Assembly: GCF_001655005.1 (NCBI RefSeq)
Contig: NZ_LXET01000046.1
Location: 248,001-312,000 of the forward strand
DNA: 64,000 bases
Origin: Hafnia paralvei ATCC 29927
GTDB taxonomy: Bacteria; Pseudomonadota; Gammaproteobacteria; Enterobacterales; Enterobacteriaceae
Direction of reading: 5' to 3'
The notes under the pieces are model-generated. The model was not told where the DNA came from. It did not search any database and saw only the letters and a list, made by a program, of their open reading frames with translations. Shown in pieces: positions 46,297 through 55,167 of this stretch (positions within the stretch are counted from its first letter, which is position 1; every line of letters starts with the position of its first letter). Made by a program: the position numbers and the translations under genes.

Positions 46297-47328
46297 TTAT
46301 GCTCCGGCGTTTTCTTTAGGCGGAACCGGTGCCGTTCCACTCGATAGGGTGATCTTGTCGTAAGCGGCGTACAGCTCGTCATGCTCAACGGCGTAACCTT
46401 CCATACGCAGATAGTTATTTTCGAAACGCTTACGATCATCGTTCCATTCGGCCTTACGCTTACGGGTGCCCGCCTGCGTGTAAATGTGCAGGTTTTCAAG
46501 CGTCGTCACGATAAGGCGACCTTCCGGCATGAATGGCGGCGTGTACGCGGGACGGCCTGCAATCTGGCGGTTGATAAGCTGCGCGGCGACTTTCTCCGTT
46601 GGGCGATCTACCATGTTCATCATGGTGGTTGCATCAGCGCCAATCAGATCAGCGGAAACCAATACCACTAAACGCGGGTCATTGCGGAAAGGTTCGTAAA
46701 TGTTGGTATGAACCAAATCGGTGACCGCAGCATCTAGCCCGACAAAGTCAGCGCCCGAGCCGCCCAAGGTGACAGCATCTGTCACAATTTGTTCGGGCGA
46801 GCGAGTTTTTACGATCTGGTGCCAACCGATGTTGACGTCCTCACCGTTCGGGTTCGTTTCAGGGTCGGTATTCTCCGCCGCACTAGTACCATTGAAGGCC
46901 ACGCGCAACATATCCAGCGCAAACGACTCATTGCTGAAGGCTTGAATACGCTGGAAGAACTCATCTTCGGTACCGGAGTTCGCCCAAATAACCAGAAGGT
47001 CATAGGCAAGATAAGAGCCTGAATCGGTCTCATAGAGCTTGAACTCATTGCCGGTATTCCCGAGCGCCCGAGAGAAGCGGCCCTCTTTTTTACGACCAGT
47101 GTAGATCCCCGGCTTGCCGGTGCTAACAACCTGCCCGTTGACTTGGTCTACGTCCATCACGTTAACCAAACGTAAGAATTCTGACTCTTGCAATAAGGCA
47201 TTGCGCAGGATGGTTTCTTTTGGCGGCGTCAGCGAAAAGAAGCGCGAGGTATCTTGCGTACCGTTGGCCTTTGCCAAACCGGCTGCATATTTGCGGAGCA
47301 TGGCTTCCGCTTTAGGTGTTAATCGCAT
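46297..47328 (-). CDS. N: Major capsid protein GpN
   Basis: 343 residues (P2 N is about 357). Signature stretches are RFFSLTPPKETILRNALLQE, GWHQIVKTRSPEQIV and VLVSADLIGADATTMMN. The N-terminal segment is probably trimmed by the scaffold protease during maturation. It is followed by GpM and preceded by GpO, the P2 order O-N-M-L. Confidence 0.92.
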   Translation of the reverse strand: MRLTPKAEAMLRKYAAGLAKANGTQDTSRFFSLTPPKETILRNALLQESEFLRLVNVMDVDQVNGQVVSTGKPGIYTGRKKEGRFSRALGNTGNEFKLYETDSGSYLAYDLLVIWANSGTEDEFFQRIQAFSNESFALDMLRVAFNGTSAAENTDPETNPNGEDVNIGWHQIVKTRSPEQIVTDAVTLGGSGADFVGLDAAVTDLVHTNIYEPFRNDPRLVVLVSADLIGADATTMMNMVDRPTEKVAAQLINRQIAGRPAYTPPFMPEGRLIVTTLENLHIYTQAGTRKRKAEWNDDRKRFENNYLRMEGYAVEHDELYAAYDKITLSSGTAPVPPKENAGA

Positions 47329-47356
47329 AGTGGTGATGTCCTAAAAGGCGAAGAGG

Positions 47357-48427
47357 TTAAATAAAGTCAAACGGCTTGCCACTGCCCGCTGGGGCTTGTC
47401 CCGGACGTTGCGTTCCGCCCTGCTCCATCGCTGACAGTTTGGTCATGAACGTTGTCAGCGTGGTATTCAACGCTTGCAACTGATCACCGTTTTGCCCTTT
47501 TGGCTGGCGGGCACTGAACTGGCGGCGCTGGCTGCGGCGTTTCGTTTTCGCGGGCTTTGCGGTAAAACCTTTCATCGCTTTCAACAGCTTGGCTTTTGCC
47601 GCGCTAAACTCTTCGGCTTTCACTTCATCCTCTGGGTTTTCAGCCACTTCTTGAGCCAGCTCGGAAACCTGATCGGCAGCATCAGCAATATCATCTGCAA
47701 TATCGGCGACGTCTTCAGCGGCCATTTCTGGCGTTTCGCTATCAGGGTTATCCCCTTCTGCGGTTTTACCCATTTCGCTGAGCATTTGTAGCATTTGCTG
47801 CAAGAGGGCTTTTAATTCATCCATCTTCTCTTCCTCGCCCTCGTTGGGCTTATCAGTGTTAGGTTCTGGTGTTGGCGTAAATTCTTTTCGGGTGGTAAAC
47901 AGCTTTCCCCAAAAAGACGCTTCTTTCTTTTCAGGCTTGTTATTTTTTAATTTACCAAGGCTGAACGTTTCCAAACTTCCGCGCTCTGAATCCTTTTCTT
48001 CACCGGCTAATATAAATTTCATTTTTTCCGTACCGAGACTGGCCGGAATATCTGTAACAGCAAGACCAAATAAATACTCTTTACCACTACCGGCGAAATC
48101 AGAAATAAACTCCGCAGAGGTAAATAACTTTTGCCCCATACGGTTAGCATCAATAAGAAATTGATTCGGGATAAGCTGCGCAAATAACTTAACGGTTTCA
48201 CCGTCTGTCTCGATTTTCAGCGCATCCACTTCCCCTAAGTTGCAGGTAAACTCACGTTCACCTAAATCATATTGAGGATGGTGCGGCCAAATCATGGCGG
48301 TGTACGTATTGCGGGTGTAAGTTTCTGCCGCATCAATCAACCATTGCGGCTCAATGACGCGACCGTCTACAGCCTGCCCGGATGTGGCAATACATAACCA
48401 ATCTGTACGGTAATTGGGTTGTGGCAT
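47357..48427 (-). CDS. O: Capsid scaffold and maturation protease GpO
   Basis: 356 residues from the ATG giving MPQPNYRTDWLCIATSG, preceded by AAGGTG; a longer frame adds 30 residues without family support. The N-terminal serine protease has its triad: Asp21 in AVDGR, His49/50 in WPHHP and Ser104 in LFTSAEF. The C-terminal half is an acidic helical scaffold (DVADIADDIADAADQVSELA). It directs procapsid assembly and processes N, O and Q. A catalytically dead relative of its N-terminus is encoded at 58195-58827 in the same prophage. Confidence 0.93.
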   Translation of the reverse strand: MPQPNYRTDWLCIATSGQAVDGRVIEPQWLIDAAETYTRNTYTAMIWPHHPQYDLGEREFTCNLGEVDALKIETDGETVKLFAQLIPNQFLIDANRMGQKLFTSAEFISDFAGSGKEYLFGLAVTDIPASLGTEKMKFILAGEEKDSERGSLETFSLGKLKNNKPEKKEASFWGKLFTTRKEFTPTPEPNTDKPNEGEEEKMDELKALLQQMLQMLSEMGKTAEGDNPDSETPEMAAEDVADIADDIADAADQVSELAQEVAENPEDEVKAEEFSAAKAKLLKAMKGFTAKPAKTKRRSQRRQFSARQPKGQNGDQLQALNTTLTTFMTKLSAMEQGGTQRPGQAPAGSGKPFDFI

Positions 48428-48585
48428 AACACACCTTAATAAATAAGCATTTTTAATTATCGGTATTTCGTGGAGTTCAGTATTACGAATAACATGATGG
48501 TGCGCATTCAGTTTCATTCGGATAAGCGTTATTAGCCGAATGTCTACCGTATTTATCTTGCCTATGACTTCAGCATAATAGACTC
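48428..48585. promoter_or_regulatory. Divergent late promoter region (O / P)
   Basis: This 158-bp AT-rich region separates the leftward scaffold-capsid operon from the rightward terminase-portal operon. In P2 these divergent late promoters need the Ogr activator. I looked for a clear TGT-N12-ACA Ogr site and did not find one, so the activator sequence is unresolved. Confidence 0.5.
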
Positions 48586-50394
48586 ATGGCTAAATATTCC
48601 GATGAAATTAAAGACGCGGCGCGTGCGTTATATATTAAACGCTGGACGCCCAAAGATATTGCGCAGGAATTAAACCTTCCACCGCGTACCGTTTACCATT
48701 GGGCTGAATCTGGACAGTGGGCATCCTTATTGCCTGCGGAATCTATTGAAGAGGCTATATCTCGTCGATTTAACCAGCTTTCCAACAAAGAGAAAAAAAC
48801 AGCGCTTGAGCTGGAAGAATTGCGTGACCTCATCGCCGCTGACGTTAAGCTTCGAGCGCAACGTAATAAGCACGCTGAAAAAATGGCTGAGATTCAGGCT
48901 CGCTCTATGCCTGCGTTTGAAGGTGACGGCTTCAGCAATGGTGAACCTAGGGAAGGCGGCAGACGTAAATATAAAAAGAATGATGTGTCTGCTATCACTC
49001 CCGAAATGCTGGATAGCTGGGCAAGCGAACACCTTTTCGATTACCAGCTGCATTGCCGTGAGCATAAAGATGAAGATTGGCGCTTCATCCTGAAAAGTCG
49101 CCAAGTCGGCATGACTTACTATTTCGCATGGGAAGCTTTTGAAGACGCTGTCAAAACGGGCGATAACCAAGTGTTTTTCTCAGCGTCCCGCGCACAGTCT
49201 GAAATTTTCCGTGAATATATTGTCCAAATCGCCCAACAATATTTTGGTGTGACACTCACAGGGAAAAATATCCGCCTGAGCAATGGCGCAATACTGCGTT
49301 TCCTTTCTACCAACGCCAGCACGGCGCAGGGCTTTAACGGCCATCTATACGGTGATGAGGTTTTCTGGATACCTAAATTCACCAAACTGCACGAAGTCGC
49401 CTCCGCAATGGCGACGCATAACAAATACCGTACAACCTATTTTTCTACGCCGAGCGCCAAAACCCACCAAGCTTATGCAGTGTGGAGCGGTGAAGAATGG
49501 CGATCCGATGATCCGAAGCGCAAAGAGGCCGAATTCCCGAAAGAAACCGCTATGCGTCAAGCGGGCATACGCTGCCCAGATGGTATCTGGCGCTACGTCA
49601 TTACAATGGAAGACGCGATCAAAGGTGGTCTTGCGGCACTGGTTGATATTGAACGCCTGCGTAATCGATATAACGCCACCGCGTTTGCCATGCTCTACAT
49701 GTGCCAGTTTGTTGACAGTAAAGACGCCGTATTCAAGCTTTCCACATTGGTTGCCTGTGAAGTTGAAATGGATACATGGGGCGACTATGACCCAACCGCC
49801 GCGCGTCCCTTTGGCAATCGTGAAGTCTGGGGCGGCTTTGACCCGTCACGCTCTGGGGATAATTCCACGTTCGTTATCGTTGCCCCACCAATTTTTGAAG
49901 GGGAGCGCTTCCGCGTTCTGGCTATTTATCAATGGCAAGGGCTTAACTTTAGTTGGCAGGCCGAGCAAATCAAACAGCTTATGCGGCGTTTTAATATGAC
50001 CTATATCGGCATCGATACCAGCGGCATTGGTGTGAGTGTTTATGATCTCGTTAGCAAATTTGCCCCACGCGAAGCGAAAGCGATTCTGTACGGTGTTGAA
50101 AGTAAAAACCGCCTCGTGATGAAAATGATCGACGTGGTCGAGCGTAAGCGCATCGAGTGGGCCAAAGACGCTATTGATGAAACCAATAAAGAACGCGCCG
50201 AAATCGCGCCAAGCTTTATGGCTATACGTCGAACAACCACCAACAGCGGCAATGCGCTGACGTTCGTCGCTGAGCGTTCCGAGGCGACCGGCCACGCTGA
50301 CGTTTTCTTTGCAATATCACACGCCGTGATTAACGAACCTATCGACTATGAATTTGACCGCCCATCAGCTTGGGTCTTTGGAATGGCAGCATGA
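48586..50394 (+). CDS. P: Terminase ATPase subunit GpP
   Basis: 602 residues. An N-terminal helix-turn-helix (about 22-43, KDIAQELNLPPRTVYHWAES) is typical of GpP. The ATPase has a variant Walker A (LKSRQVGMT, about 169-176) and Walker B (LYGDEVFWI). The nuclease-like C-terminal domain has WGGFDPSRSGDNSTF and YIGIDTSGIG. It powers DNA packaging through the portal. The stop overlaps the portal start (ATGA). Confidence 0.92.
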   Translation: MAKYSDEIKDAARALYIKRWTPKDIAQELNLPPRTVYHWAESGQWASLLPAESIEEAISRRFNQLSNKEKKTALELEELRDLIAADVKLRAQRNKHAEKMAEIQARSMPAFEGDGFSNGEPREGGRRKYKKNDVSAITPEMLDSWASEHLFDYQLHCREHKDEDWRFILKSRQVGMTYYFAWEAFEDAVKTGDNQVFFSASRAQSEIFREYIVQIAQQYFGVTLTGKNIRLSNGAILRFLSTNASTAQGFNGHLYGDEVFWIPKFTKLHEVASAMATHNKYRTTYFSTPSAKTHQAYAVWSGEEWRSDDPKRKEAEFPKETAMRQAGIRCPDGIWRYVITMEDAIKGGLAALVDIERLRNRYNATAFAMLYMCQFVDSKDAVFKLSTLVACEVEMDTWGDYDPTAARPFGNREVWGGFDPSRSGDNSTFVIVAPPIFEGERFRVLAIYQWQGLNFSWQAEQIKQLMRRFNMTYIGIDTSGIGVSVYDLVSKFAPREAKAILYGVESKNRLVMKMIDVVERKRIEWAKDAIDETNKERAEIAPSFMAIRRTTTNSGNALTFVAERSEATGHADVFFAISHAVINEPIDYEFDRPSAWVFGMAA

Positions 50395-51434
50395 CAAACA
50401 AAAAACGCAAACAGAGCACCGCCAAGGCTAAAACATTTACACCTGGGCGCGGTAGCGTCATCACCTTCGGTGAACCTGAACCCATTCTCACGACAGGCAC
50501 CGACTACCATAATATTTGGTATAACGATGAGTATGATCACTGGCAGTTACCTATCGACCGATTGGCGCTAGCCCAACTCCCGAATCTCAACGGCCAGCAT
50601 GGCGGCGTTCTCTATTACCGCAAAAACATGGTTGCCGGTGGCTATCTTGGCGGCGGGTTGACCTCCGATCAGGTCGAACAAATGGCCTTTGACTACCTAT
50701 TATTTGGCGATGTGGCTATCCTGAAGATCCGCAATATTTTTGGGGAAGTTATCGACCTATTGCCGCTGCCGTCACTTTACTTACGCTGCCGCAAATCGGG
50801 TGAGTTTGTTGTGTTGCAAGAAGGGCCAGCCATCGTCTACGACCCGCGCGATATTGTCTTCTTTAAAATGTATGACCCACGCCAACAGGTTTACGGCCTG
50901 CCGGACTATATCGGCGGTATCCATTCCGTATTACTCAATAGCGAAGCGACAATATTTCGCCGCCGTTACTACAACAACGGTGCGCATATGGGTTTTATTC
51001 TATATACCAGTGACGCCAGTCTTACCGTCGAAATGGAAGACGAGATCAAAGAAAAAATAGCCCAATCTCAGGGAATTGGTAACTTCCGCAATATGTTTAT
51101 TAACATCCCCAAGGGCGACCCTGAAGGGGTTAAAATTTTGCCCGTTGGCGAGGTTAGCGCGAAAGATGAGTTTGCCAATATTAAAGGGATCACTGCACAG
51201 GATATTTTTACCGCCCATCGTTTTCCCGCAGGTCTTGGCGGTATCATCCCGGATAAAGGTTCTGCGCTGCCAAACCCTGAAACCGCCCGCCAAACGTACC
51301 GAAAAGATGAAGTTATCCCACTTCAGCGCAAATTTATGAATGGAGTTAACAGCGATCCCGAAATCCCCGCACACTTGCACTTAAAATTTGACGTTGAAAT
51401 TCCGGTAATTACCCCCGATAAGGGCGAAAAATGA
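50391..51434 (+). CDS. Q: Portal protein GpQ
   Basis: 347 residues from the ATG overlapping the terminase stop. Features are WYNDEYDHWQLPIDRLALAQ, RKNMVAGGYLGGG and the conserved FRRRYYNNGAHMGFILYTSD (189-208). It forms the ring through which DNA enters the head. Part of the last motif is copied in the chimeric protein at 58195-58827. The stop overlaps an ATG of the next frame. Confidence 0.92.
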   Translation: MTNKKRKQSTAKAKTFTPGRGSVITFGEPEPILTTGTDYHNIWYNDEYDHWQLPIDRLALAQLPNLNGQHGGVLYYRKNMVAGGYLGGGLTSDQVEQMAFDYLLFGDVAILKIRNIFGEVIDLLPLPSLYLRCRKSGEFVVLQEGPAIVYDPRDIVFFKMYDPRQQVYGLPDYIGGIHSVLLNSEATIFRRRYYNNGAHMGFILYTSDASLTVEMEDEIKEKIAQSQGIGNFRNMFINIPKGDPEGVKILPVGEVSAKDEFANIKGITAQDIFTAHRFPAGLGGIIPDKGSALPNPETARQTYRKDEVIPLQRKFMNGVNSDPEIPAHLHLKFDVEIPVITPDKGEK

Positions 51435-51490
51435 GCGTAAATAAGTTAGAATCACCACGATTGTTAGCGTTAGCGTGCGGGGTGATAAAC

Positions 51491-51757
51491 ATGCGTACTT
51501 TTAAAATCGAATGTCCAGAGTGTAAATCACCGGCCATTATTAAAAAAACCCATTGGGTAGATAAAAAACTGGGTGTTTTATACTGCGGGTGTACCGAAGT
51601 TGAATGCGGTCATACGTTTGTTTTTCACGCGCAGTTTTCGCACACTCTCAGCCCCAGCGGCATGGCTGGGGCTAAGCTCATGAAATTCTTGATTGACCGC
51701 TTGAAACCAGAAGAGCGACAAATTGCCCTTGATTTACTACAGGGACAGGCCAGTTAA
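51491..51757 (+). CDS. Ogr/Delta-like zinc-finger late activator
   Basis: 88 residues from the ATG at 51491 (GGGGTG ribosome site). A longer start at 51431 overlaps the portal stop and is also possible. The zinc-binding cysteines fall as CPEC (Cys8, Cys11) and YCGCTEVEC (Cys32, Cys34, Cys39), the Ogr/Delta pattern. Ogr activates late promoters. In P2 ogr lies after gene D next to attP, so its place after the portal is a rearrangement typical of some P2 relatives. Confidence 0.78.
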   Translation: MRTFKIECPECKSPAIIKKTHWVDKKLGVLYCGCTEVECGHTFVFHAQFSHTLSPSGMAGAKLMKFLIDRLKPEERQIALDLLQGQAS

Positions 51758-51761
51758 CGAG

Positions 51762-51785
51762 AAACCCGCGCAAAGCGGGTTTTTA
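51762..51785 (+). terminator. Terminator after the P-Q-ogr unit
   Basis: AAACCCGC and GCGGGTTT arms followed by a T-run, five bases after the stop of the Ogr-like gene. Confidence 0.88.
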
Positions 51786-51821
51786 TTAATCATGGATTAG
51801 TGCAAAGCCCCATTACCTTTC

Positions 51822-52496
51822 TTATTCCACGTCACATAAAGCGGTCATAATCGCTAACCTCTCAGCCGGTGGAAGCAAGGAAAATTTATCTTTCCAACGC
51901 TTGACCTTTCGCTTTATCCGCTGCCTATCGTTAGAATCTTTTCCAGCAAAAGCATGTGAGTAAGCCTTCCCCTCTTGGTAATTCATCCAGATTTTTTCCG
52001 TTCGAACACCGCCGCGTGTCATGGCCTGAAATTCTTTGCTTCGCCAGCCGACTAATGTTTCGTCATAAAGCCTTGATGGATAACCCGATAGAATGATGGA
52101 AACATTGCTAGGTAGACCCATAAGGCAAGACAATAACCGTTCATGATCTGTCACTGAATATTCAAAGCGATAACGATTATTACTTGTTCTGGTCTCAGGC
52201 AAGTAAGGGGGATCGGCATACACCAATACACGACCAGCGCTGGTAAAGTCGAACGAGTCCAGATAATCAACTGCGTCCTCGATCACTAAATTGACATGTG
52301 ATAGTTGGTGTGTGAACGCAAAATTTTTCAGCGCATCGACATCAAGATCAATGCCAATATTACGTATTGCTGGCGGTTTCCGCAGCATAATAGCACCACC
52401 GCCAAGATGGGTTTCAATGTATGTTTCATGCGGCGGCATCTCAGCAATTATCTTTTGGTAGACCCCGCTTGCGGCCTTGCTTCCTAAGTAACTCAC
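51822..52496 (-). CDS. D12-class adenine-N6 DNA methyltransferase (cargo at tin/old-equivalent locus)
   Basis: 224 residues. It starts MSYLGSKAASGVYQKI, with SAM-binding ETHLGGGAIML (about 28-38) and catalytic DPPY at 95-98 in VYADPPYLPE. It is shorter than the Dam-like enzyme at 55168. The helical target-recognition part after DPPY (RSKEFQAMTRGGVRTEKIW) is different too, so its target probably differs from GATC. It lies downstream of replication gene A and beside the presumed cos end, where P2 carries tin and old. It could protect phage DNA from host restriction or alter host expression; the role is inference. No restriction partner is next to it. Confidence 0.85.
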   Translation of the reverse strand: MSYLGSKAASGVYQKIIAEMPPHETYIETHLGGGAIMLRKPPAIRNIGIDLDVDALKNFAFTHQLSHVNLVIEDAVDYLDSFDFTSAGRVLVYADPPYLPETRTSNNRYRFEYSVTDHERLLSCLMGLPSNVSIILSGYPSRLYDETLVGWRSKEFQAMTRGGVRTEKIWMNYQEGKAYSHAFAGKDSNDRQRIKRKVKRWKDKFSLLPPAERLAIMTALCDVE

Positions 52497-52595
52497 TAAT
52501 CAATTCTCCTGCAGTAATGCCATAAATAACCGCACTCGATACATATGGCCAGAACAGACAAAAATGACTATGCCAGCTGGCGCAGTTGATTTTAT

Positions 52596-55166
52596 CTATG
52601 CGGTACCATTTCTTATTTCACCAACTCGCTGCATCAGCTTGCGTACGCGCGTCCCGTAATCCGGTTCACATCGGCGAATATCTCCATACTGATCGACGCG
52701 GTAATTCTTACCTTCAATATCAACAATATTCCCCGCAGCTAGGCGGCGTAGGACGTGCTGCGATAATTCCCACCCAATTGAGTGGGCGAATTTCTTCATA
52801 TTTGAGATAAGTTCGCCCGCAGCATGACTAAATGCTTGCTCCCCTTTGGTTTTCTGCCGCTGATTTTCTGGCGAAAGTGGCTCGCTCTGGTTTTCTGGTG
52901 GCGGATTTTTCAACCTTCGCAACAACTCTCGGCGTTCTCCCCGTGTCAGTGCGTCTAAATTATCCAAATTGAGCGGTTTTTCATTCCGCTTTTTGGCTTT
53001 TGGATCTGGTTGTTTTTCAGACGGGCGGACAGTTATTGCCACGAGTCCAAGTGAGGGCGAAACCCCTGAAGGGCCAAGGTCAACCCCCGCGCCAGCTTTG
53101 CTGGCTTCAAGTTCATGGGCGTTGCTTTTGGATTTTTTGACTAACTTCCACGTTTCGCTATGGGTACAAATGCGAGATTCATCGCCCAAGCGCGGCGAAT
53201 AGACGCCATAGATACGCGGGCTTATTTCGCCGTAGTCGTTCGGGGTTTCAGATAATGCGTAGGCTGTGCGGATCACATGCTCGTTGCGGGGCCGCATCAC
53301 GCCACCTTGCTTAATGGTGTAAGTGGCAAAACACCCCGCATCGGCGGCGGCAAGCACATCATTCATATGCTTATCTTGCAGAAGCTGCGCCCCTTTTTTG
53401 GGCTTGAGTTCACGCTGTAGCTGATTAGCCAACCGGCGCAATTCTCGGTAGGTTTGACGCGATGGAACGCCAAAGAATTGAAACTGCTTAACCCTGTGCA
53501 AACTTGCCCAAGCGACGGCATTATCGCTGTTATTAGCAAGGGGTTTCCCCGTCTCTTTACAGATGAGCGGTTTACCCGTTTTCTTGTCTTTGGCCTTATC
53601 CAGTGAGCCGCCACCAATATTTTTACCGATGTAAGTCGCGATATAGCTCGCAGGTGAACCTTTTCTTTTAGTGACTGGTACAACATCAAACCGCGCTCTC
53701 ACGTTCTTGCCCAACTCAGCACGATCTTCACGTATTGCAAATTCACGCATCACCTTAGTGATGGCGGCGCGATCTCTATGACGCATAAAGCACAATAAAT
53801 GCCAGTGAACTGTACCGTCATGATGTGGCTCAGACACACGTACGCCATACCAAGGCAAGCCCTTTCGCTGAAGCTTTTTCCTGATACTGGAAAAGACGCT
53901 AACCAGATAGTCACTGCTTTCACGGACGGTCTTTTCCGTCCACTTTGGGTTAGGTTTGCCGTTTGCAAGCGTGGCGTGATACTTGGACGGGCACGTAATG
54001 GTATAGAACATGGCGTAATCGCCGCGCATTTCAGCCAAGTTTTGCAGCCCCTTAACGGTAGTCATCATTTCGATATACCGTAAATAAGGGTTGCTGGTAC
54101 TGGAAAGCATGACCTGTTCTAAATCAATCTTGAAACCGTCTTCGTTTTCCAGCTCATGCATACGCATGAATTCAAGCGTTCGGCGGTATTGGTCACGCTG
54201 GCGTTCTATCGCATCGTGACTGGCATAGGCGGAAGCATGTTTATGAACAAGGCACGCGGCGCGTAATTGTTCTTCCCGCCATTCATTGCGTAATCGCCAT
54301 AACTTACCTTTCCACCAATCAGCACAGCGCAGACGCAAGAATGCCCCCGGCAATAGGTCATAGGGGGCACGTTCTCGGTGGCGAATATAGGGATTGAGAG
54401 AATCCCAGTAAGGCGGCTGGATACATAAGCGCTGTGCTTCAGCTGCGACCACGTGATATACGCGTAGAATGGCGTCTGGGGTATGGTCATGAGTAAGGTT
54501 AGCCTCGACCTGAGCACAAAAAATCATGTCCATATGCGCCGCCACCATTGCGGCAAGCGTCTGCACTTCGCGTTTGTTCAGCTCCGGTAAGCGCAAAAGC
54601 TCGTCTAGACGCTCTCGACCTGCAATATGACGGTAGCCTATAGTCAGCTGTTTTTCTCTGACGGCTTCTAACCGCGACAATGCACTCTCGACTATTTCAG
54701 TCAAAAATATATTGGCTCGATGTTCGCCATGTTCTCTGCGTAGGTATTCAATCCGCTGCTGTAGTGGCTGGCGTATAAACTTTGGCTGCGCATTTAAGTT
54801 AGCGGCAATCTCTAATAATGGGCTATGGCGTAGCGCCTTTTTAGACTCGGCAAGACGGGCAAGATGCAAACTGAGTTCATTCTCATGCTCTTCGAACAAA
54901 TCAATTTGGTACTGCCGCTTATTGATGGCTTTTTTTTCTTCTTCAGTCATGGCGGCTATGCGCATCATGCGCGAGACAGCTTCATCATGCTGGTAGTCCG
55001 CAATCATTTTGGCGAGCGGAGTTTCTACATAATCCGTTTCATCCTGTAGCGGGTTAATTGATTTTGCTGGAGCATTCCACGCATAAGGCCCGGTAAGCAC
55101 GGATGTGCTTCCGGGGTAATCTGGCGGTGGGGTTGGGGCATAACGTCCGCGTGTGTCGCTCATCAT
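52596..55166 (-). CDS. A: Rolling-circle replication initiator GpA
   Basis: 856 residues, longer than P2 A (about 761). It nicks and joins at the phage origin. The HUH metal site is HWH at 454-456 (DGTVHWHLLCFMRH), and the tyrosine pair is Tyr508/Tyr512 in SYIATYIGKN, as in P2. The C-terminal extension is charged and proline-rich (PENQSEPLSPENQRQKTKG). Its start is two bases after the Dam gene stop, so the two are coupled. In P2 the origin is inside this gene; I cannot place it here. Confidence 0.93.
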   Translation of the reverse strand: MMSDTRGRYAPTPPPDYPGSTSVLTGPYAWNAPAKSINPLQDETDYVETPLAKMIADYQHDEAVSRMMRIAAMTEEEKKAINKRQYQIDLFEEHENELSLHLARLAESKKALRHSPLLEIAANLNAQPKFIRQPLQQRIEYLRREHGEHRANIFLTEIVESALSRLEAVREKQLTIGYRHIAGRERLDELLRLPELNKREVQTLAAMVAAHMDMIFCAQVEANLTHDHTPDAILRVYHVVAAEAQRLCIQPPYWDSLNPYIRHRERAPYDLLPGAFLRLRCADWWKGKLWRLRNEWREEQLRAACLVHKHASAYASHDAIERQRDQYRRTLEFMRMHELENEDGFKIDLEQVMLSSTSNPYLRYIEMMTTVKGLQNLAEMRGDYAMFYTITCPSKYHATLANGKPNPKWTEKTVRESSDYLVSVFSSIRKKLQRKGLPWYGVRVSEPHHDGTVHWHLLCFMRHRDRAAITKVMREFAIREDRAELGKNVRARFDVVPVTKRKGSPASYIATYIGKNIGGGSLDKAKDKKTGKPLICKETGKPLANNSDNAVAWASLHRVKQFQFFGVPSRQTYRELRRLANQLQRELKPKKGAQLLQDKHMNDVLAAADAGCFATYTIKQGGVMRPRNEHVIRTAYALSETPNDYGEISPRIYGVYSPRLGDESRICTHSETWKLVKKSKSNAHELEASKAGAGVDLGPSGVSPSLGLVAITVRPSEKQPDPKAKKRNEKPLNLDNLDALTRGERRELLRRLKNPPPENQSEPLSPENQRQKTKGEQAFSHAAGELISNMKKFAHSIGWELSQHVLRRLAAGNIVDIEGKNYRVDQYGDIRRCEPDYGTRVRKLMQRVGEIRNGTA

Positions 55167-55167
55167 C

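Noticed and set aside
48428..48585. Ogr-binding sites in the O/P divergent promoter
   Set aside because: No convincing TGT-N12-ACA element was found by eye, so none is claimed.
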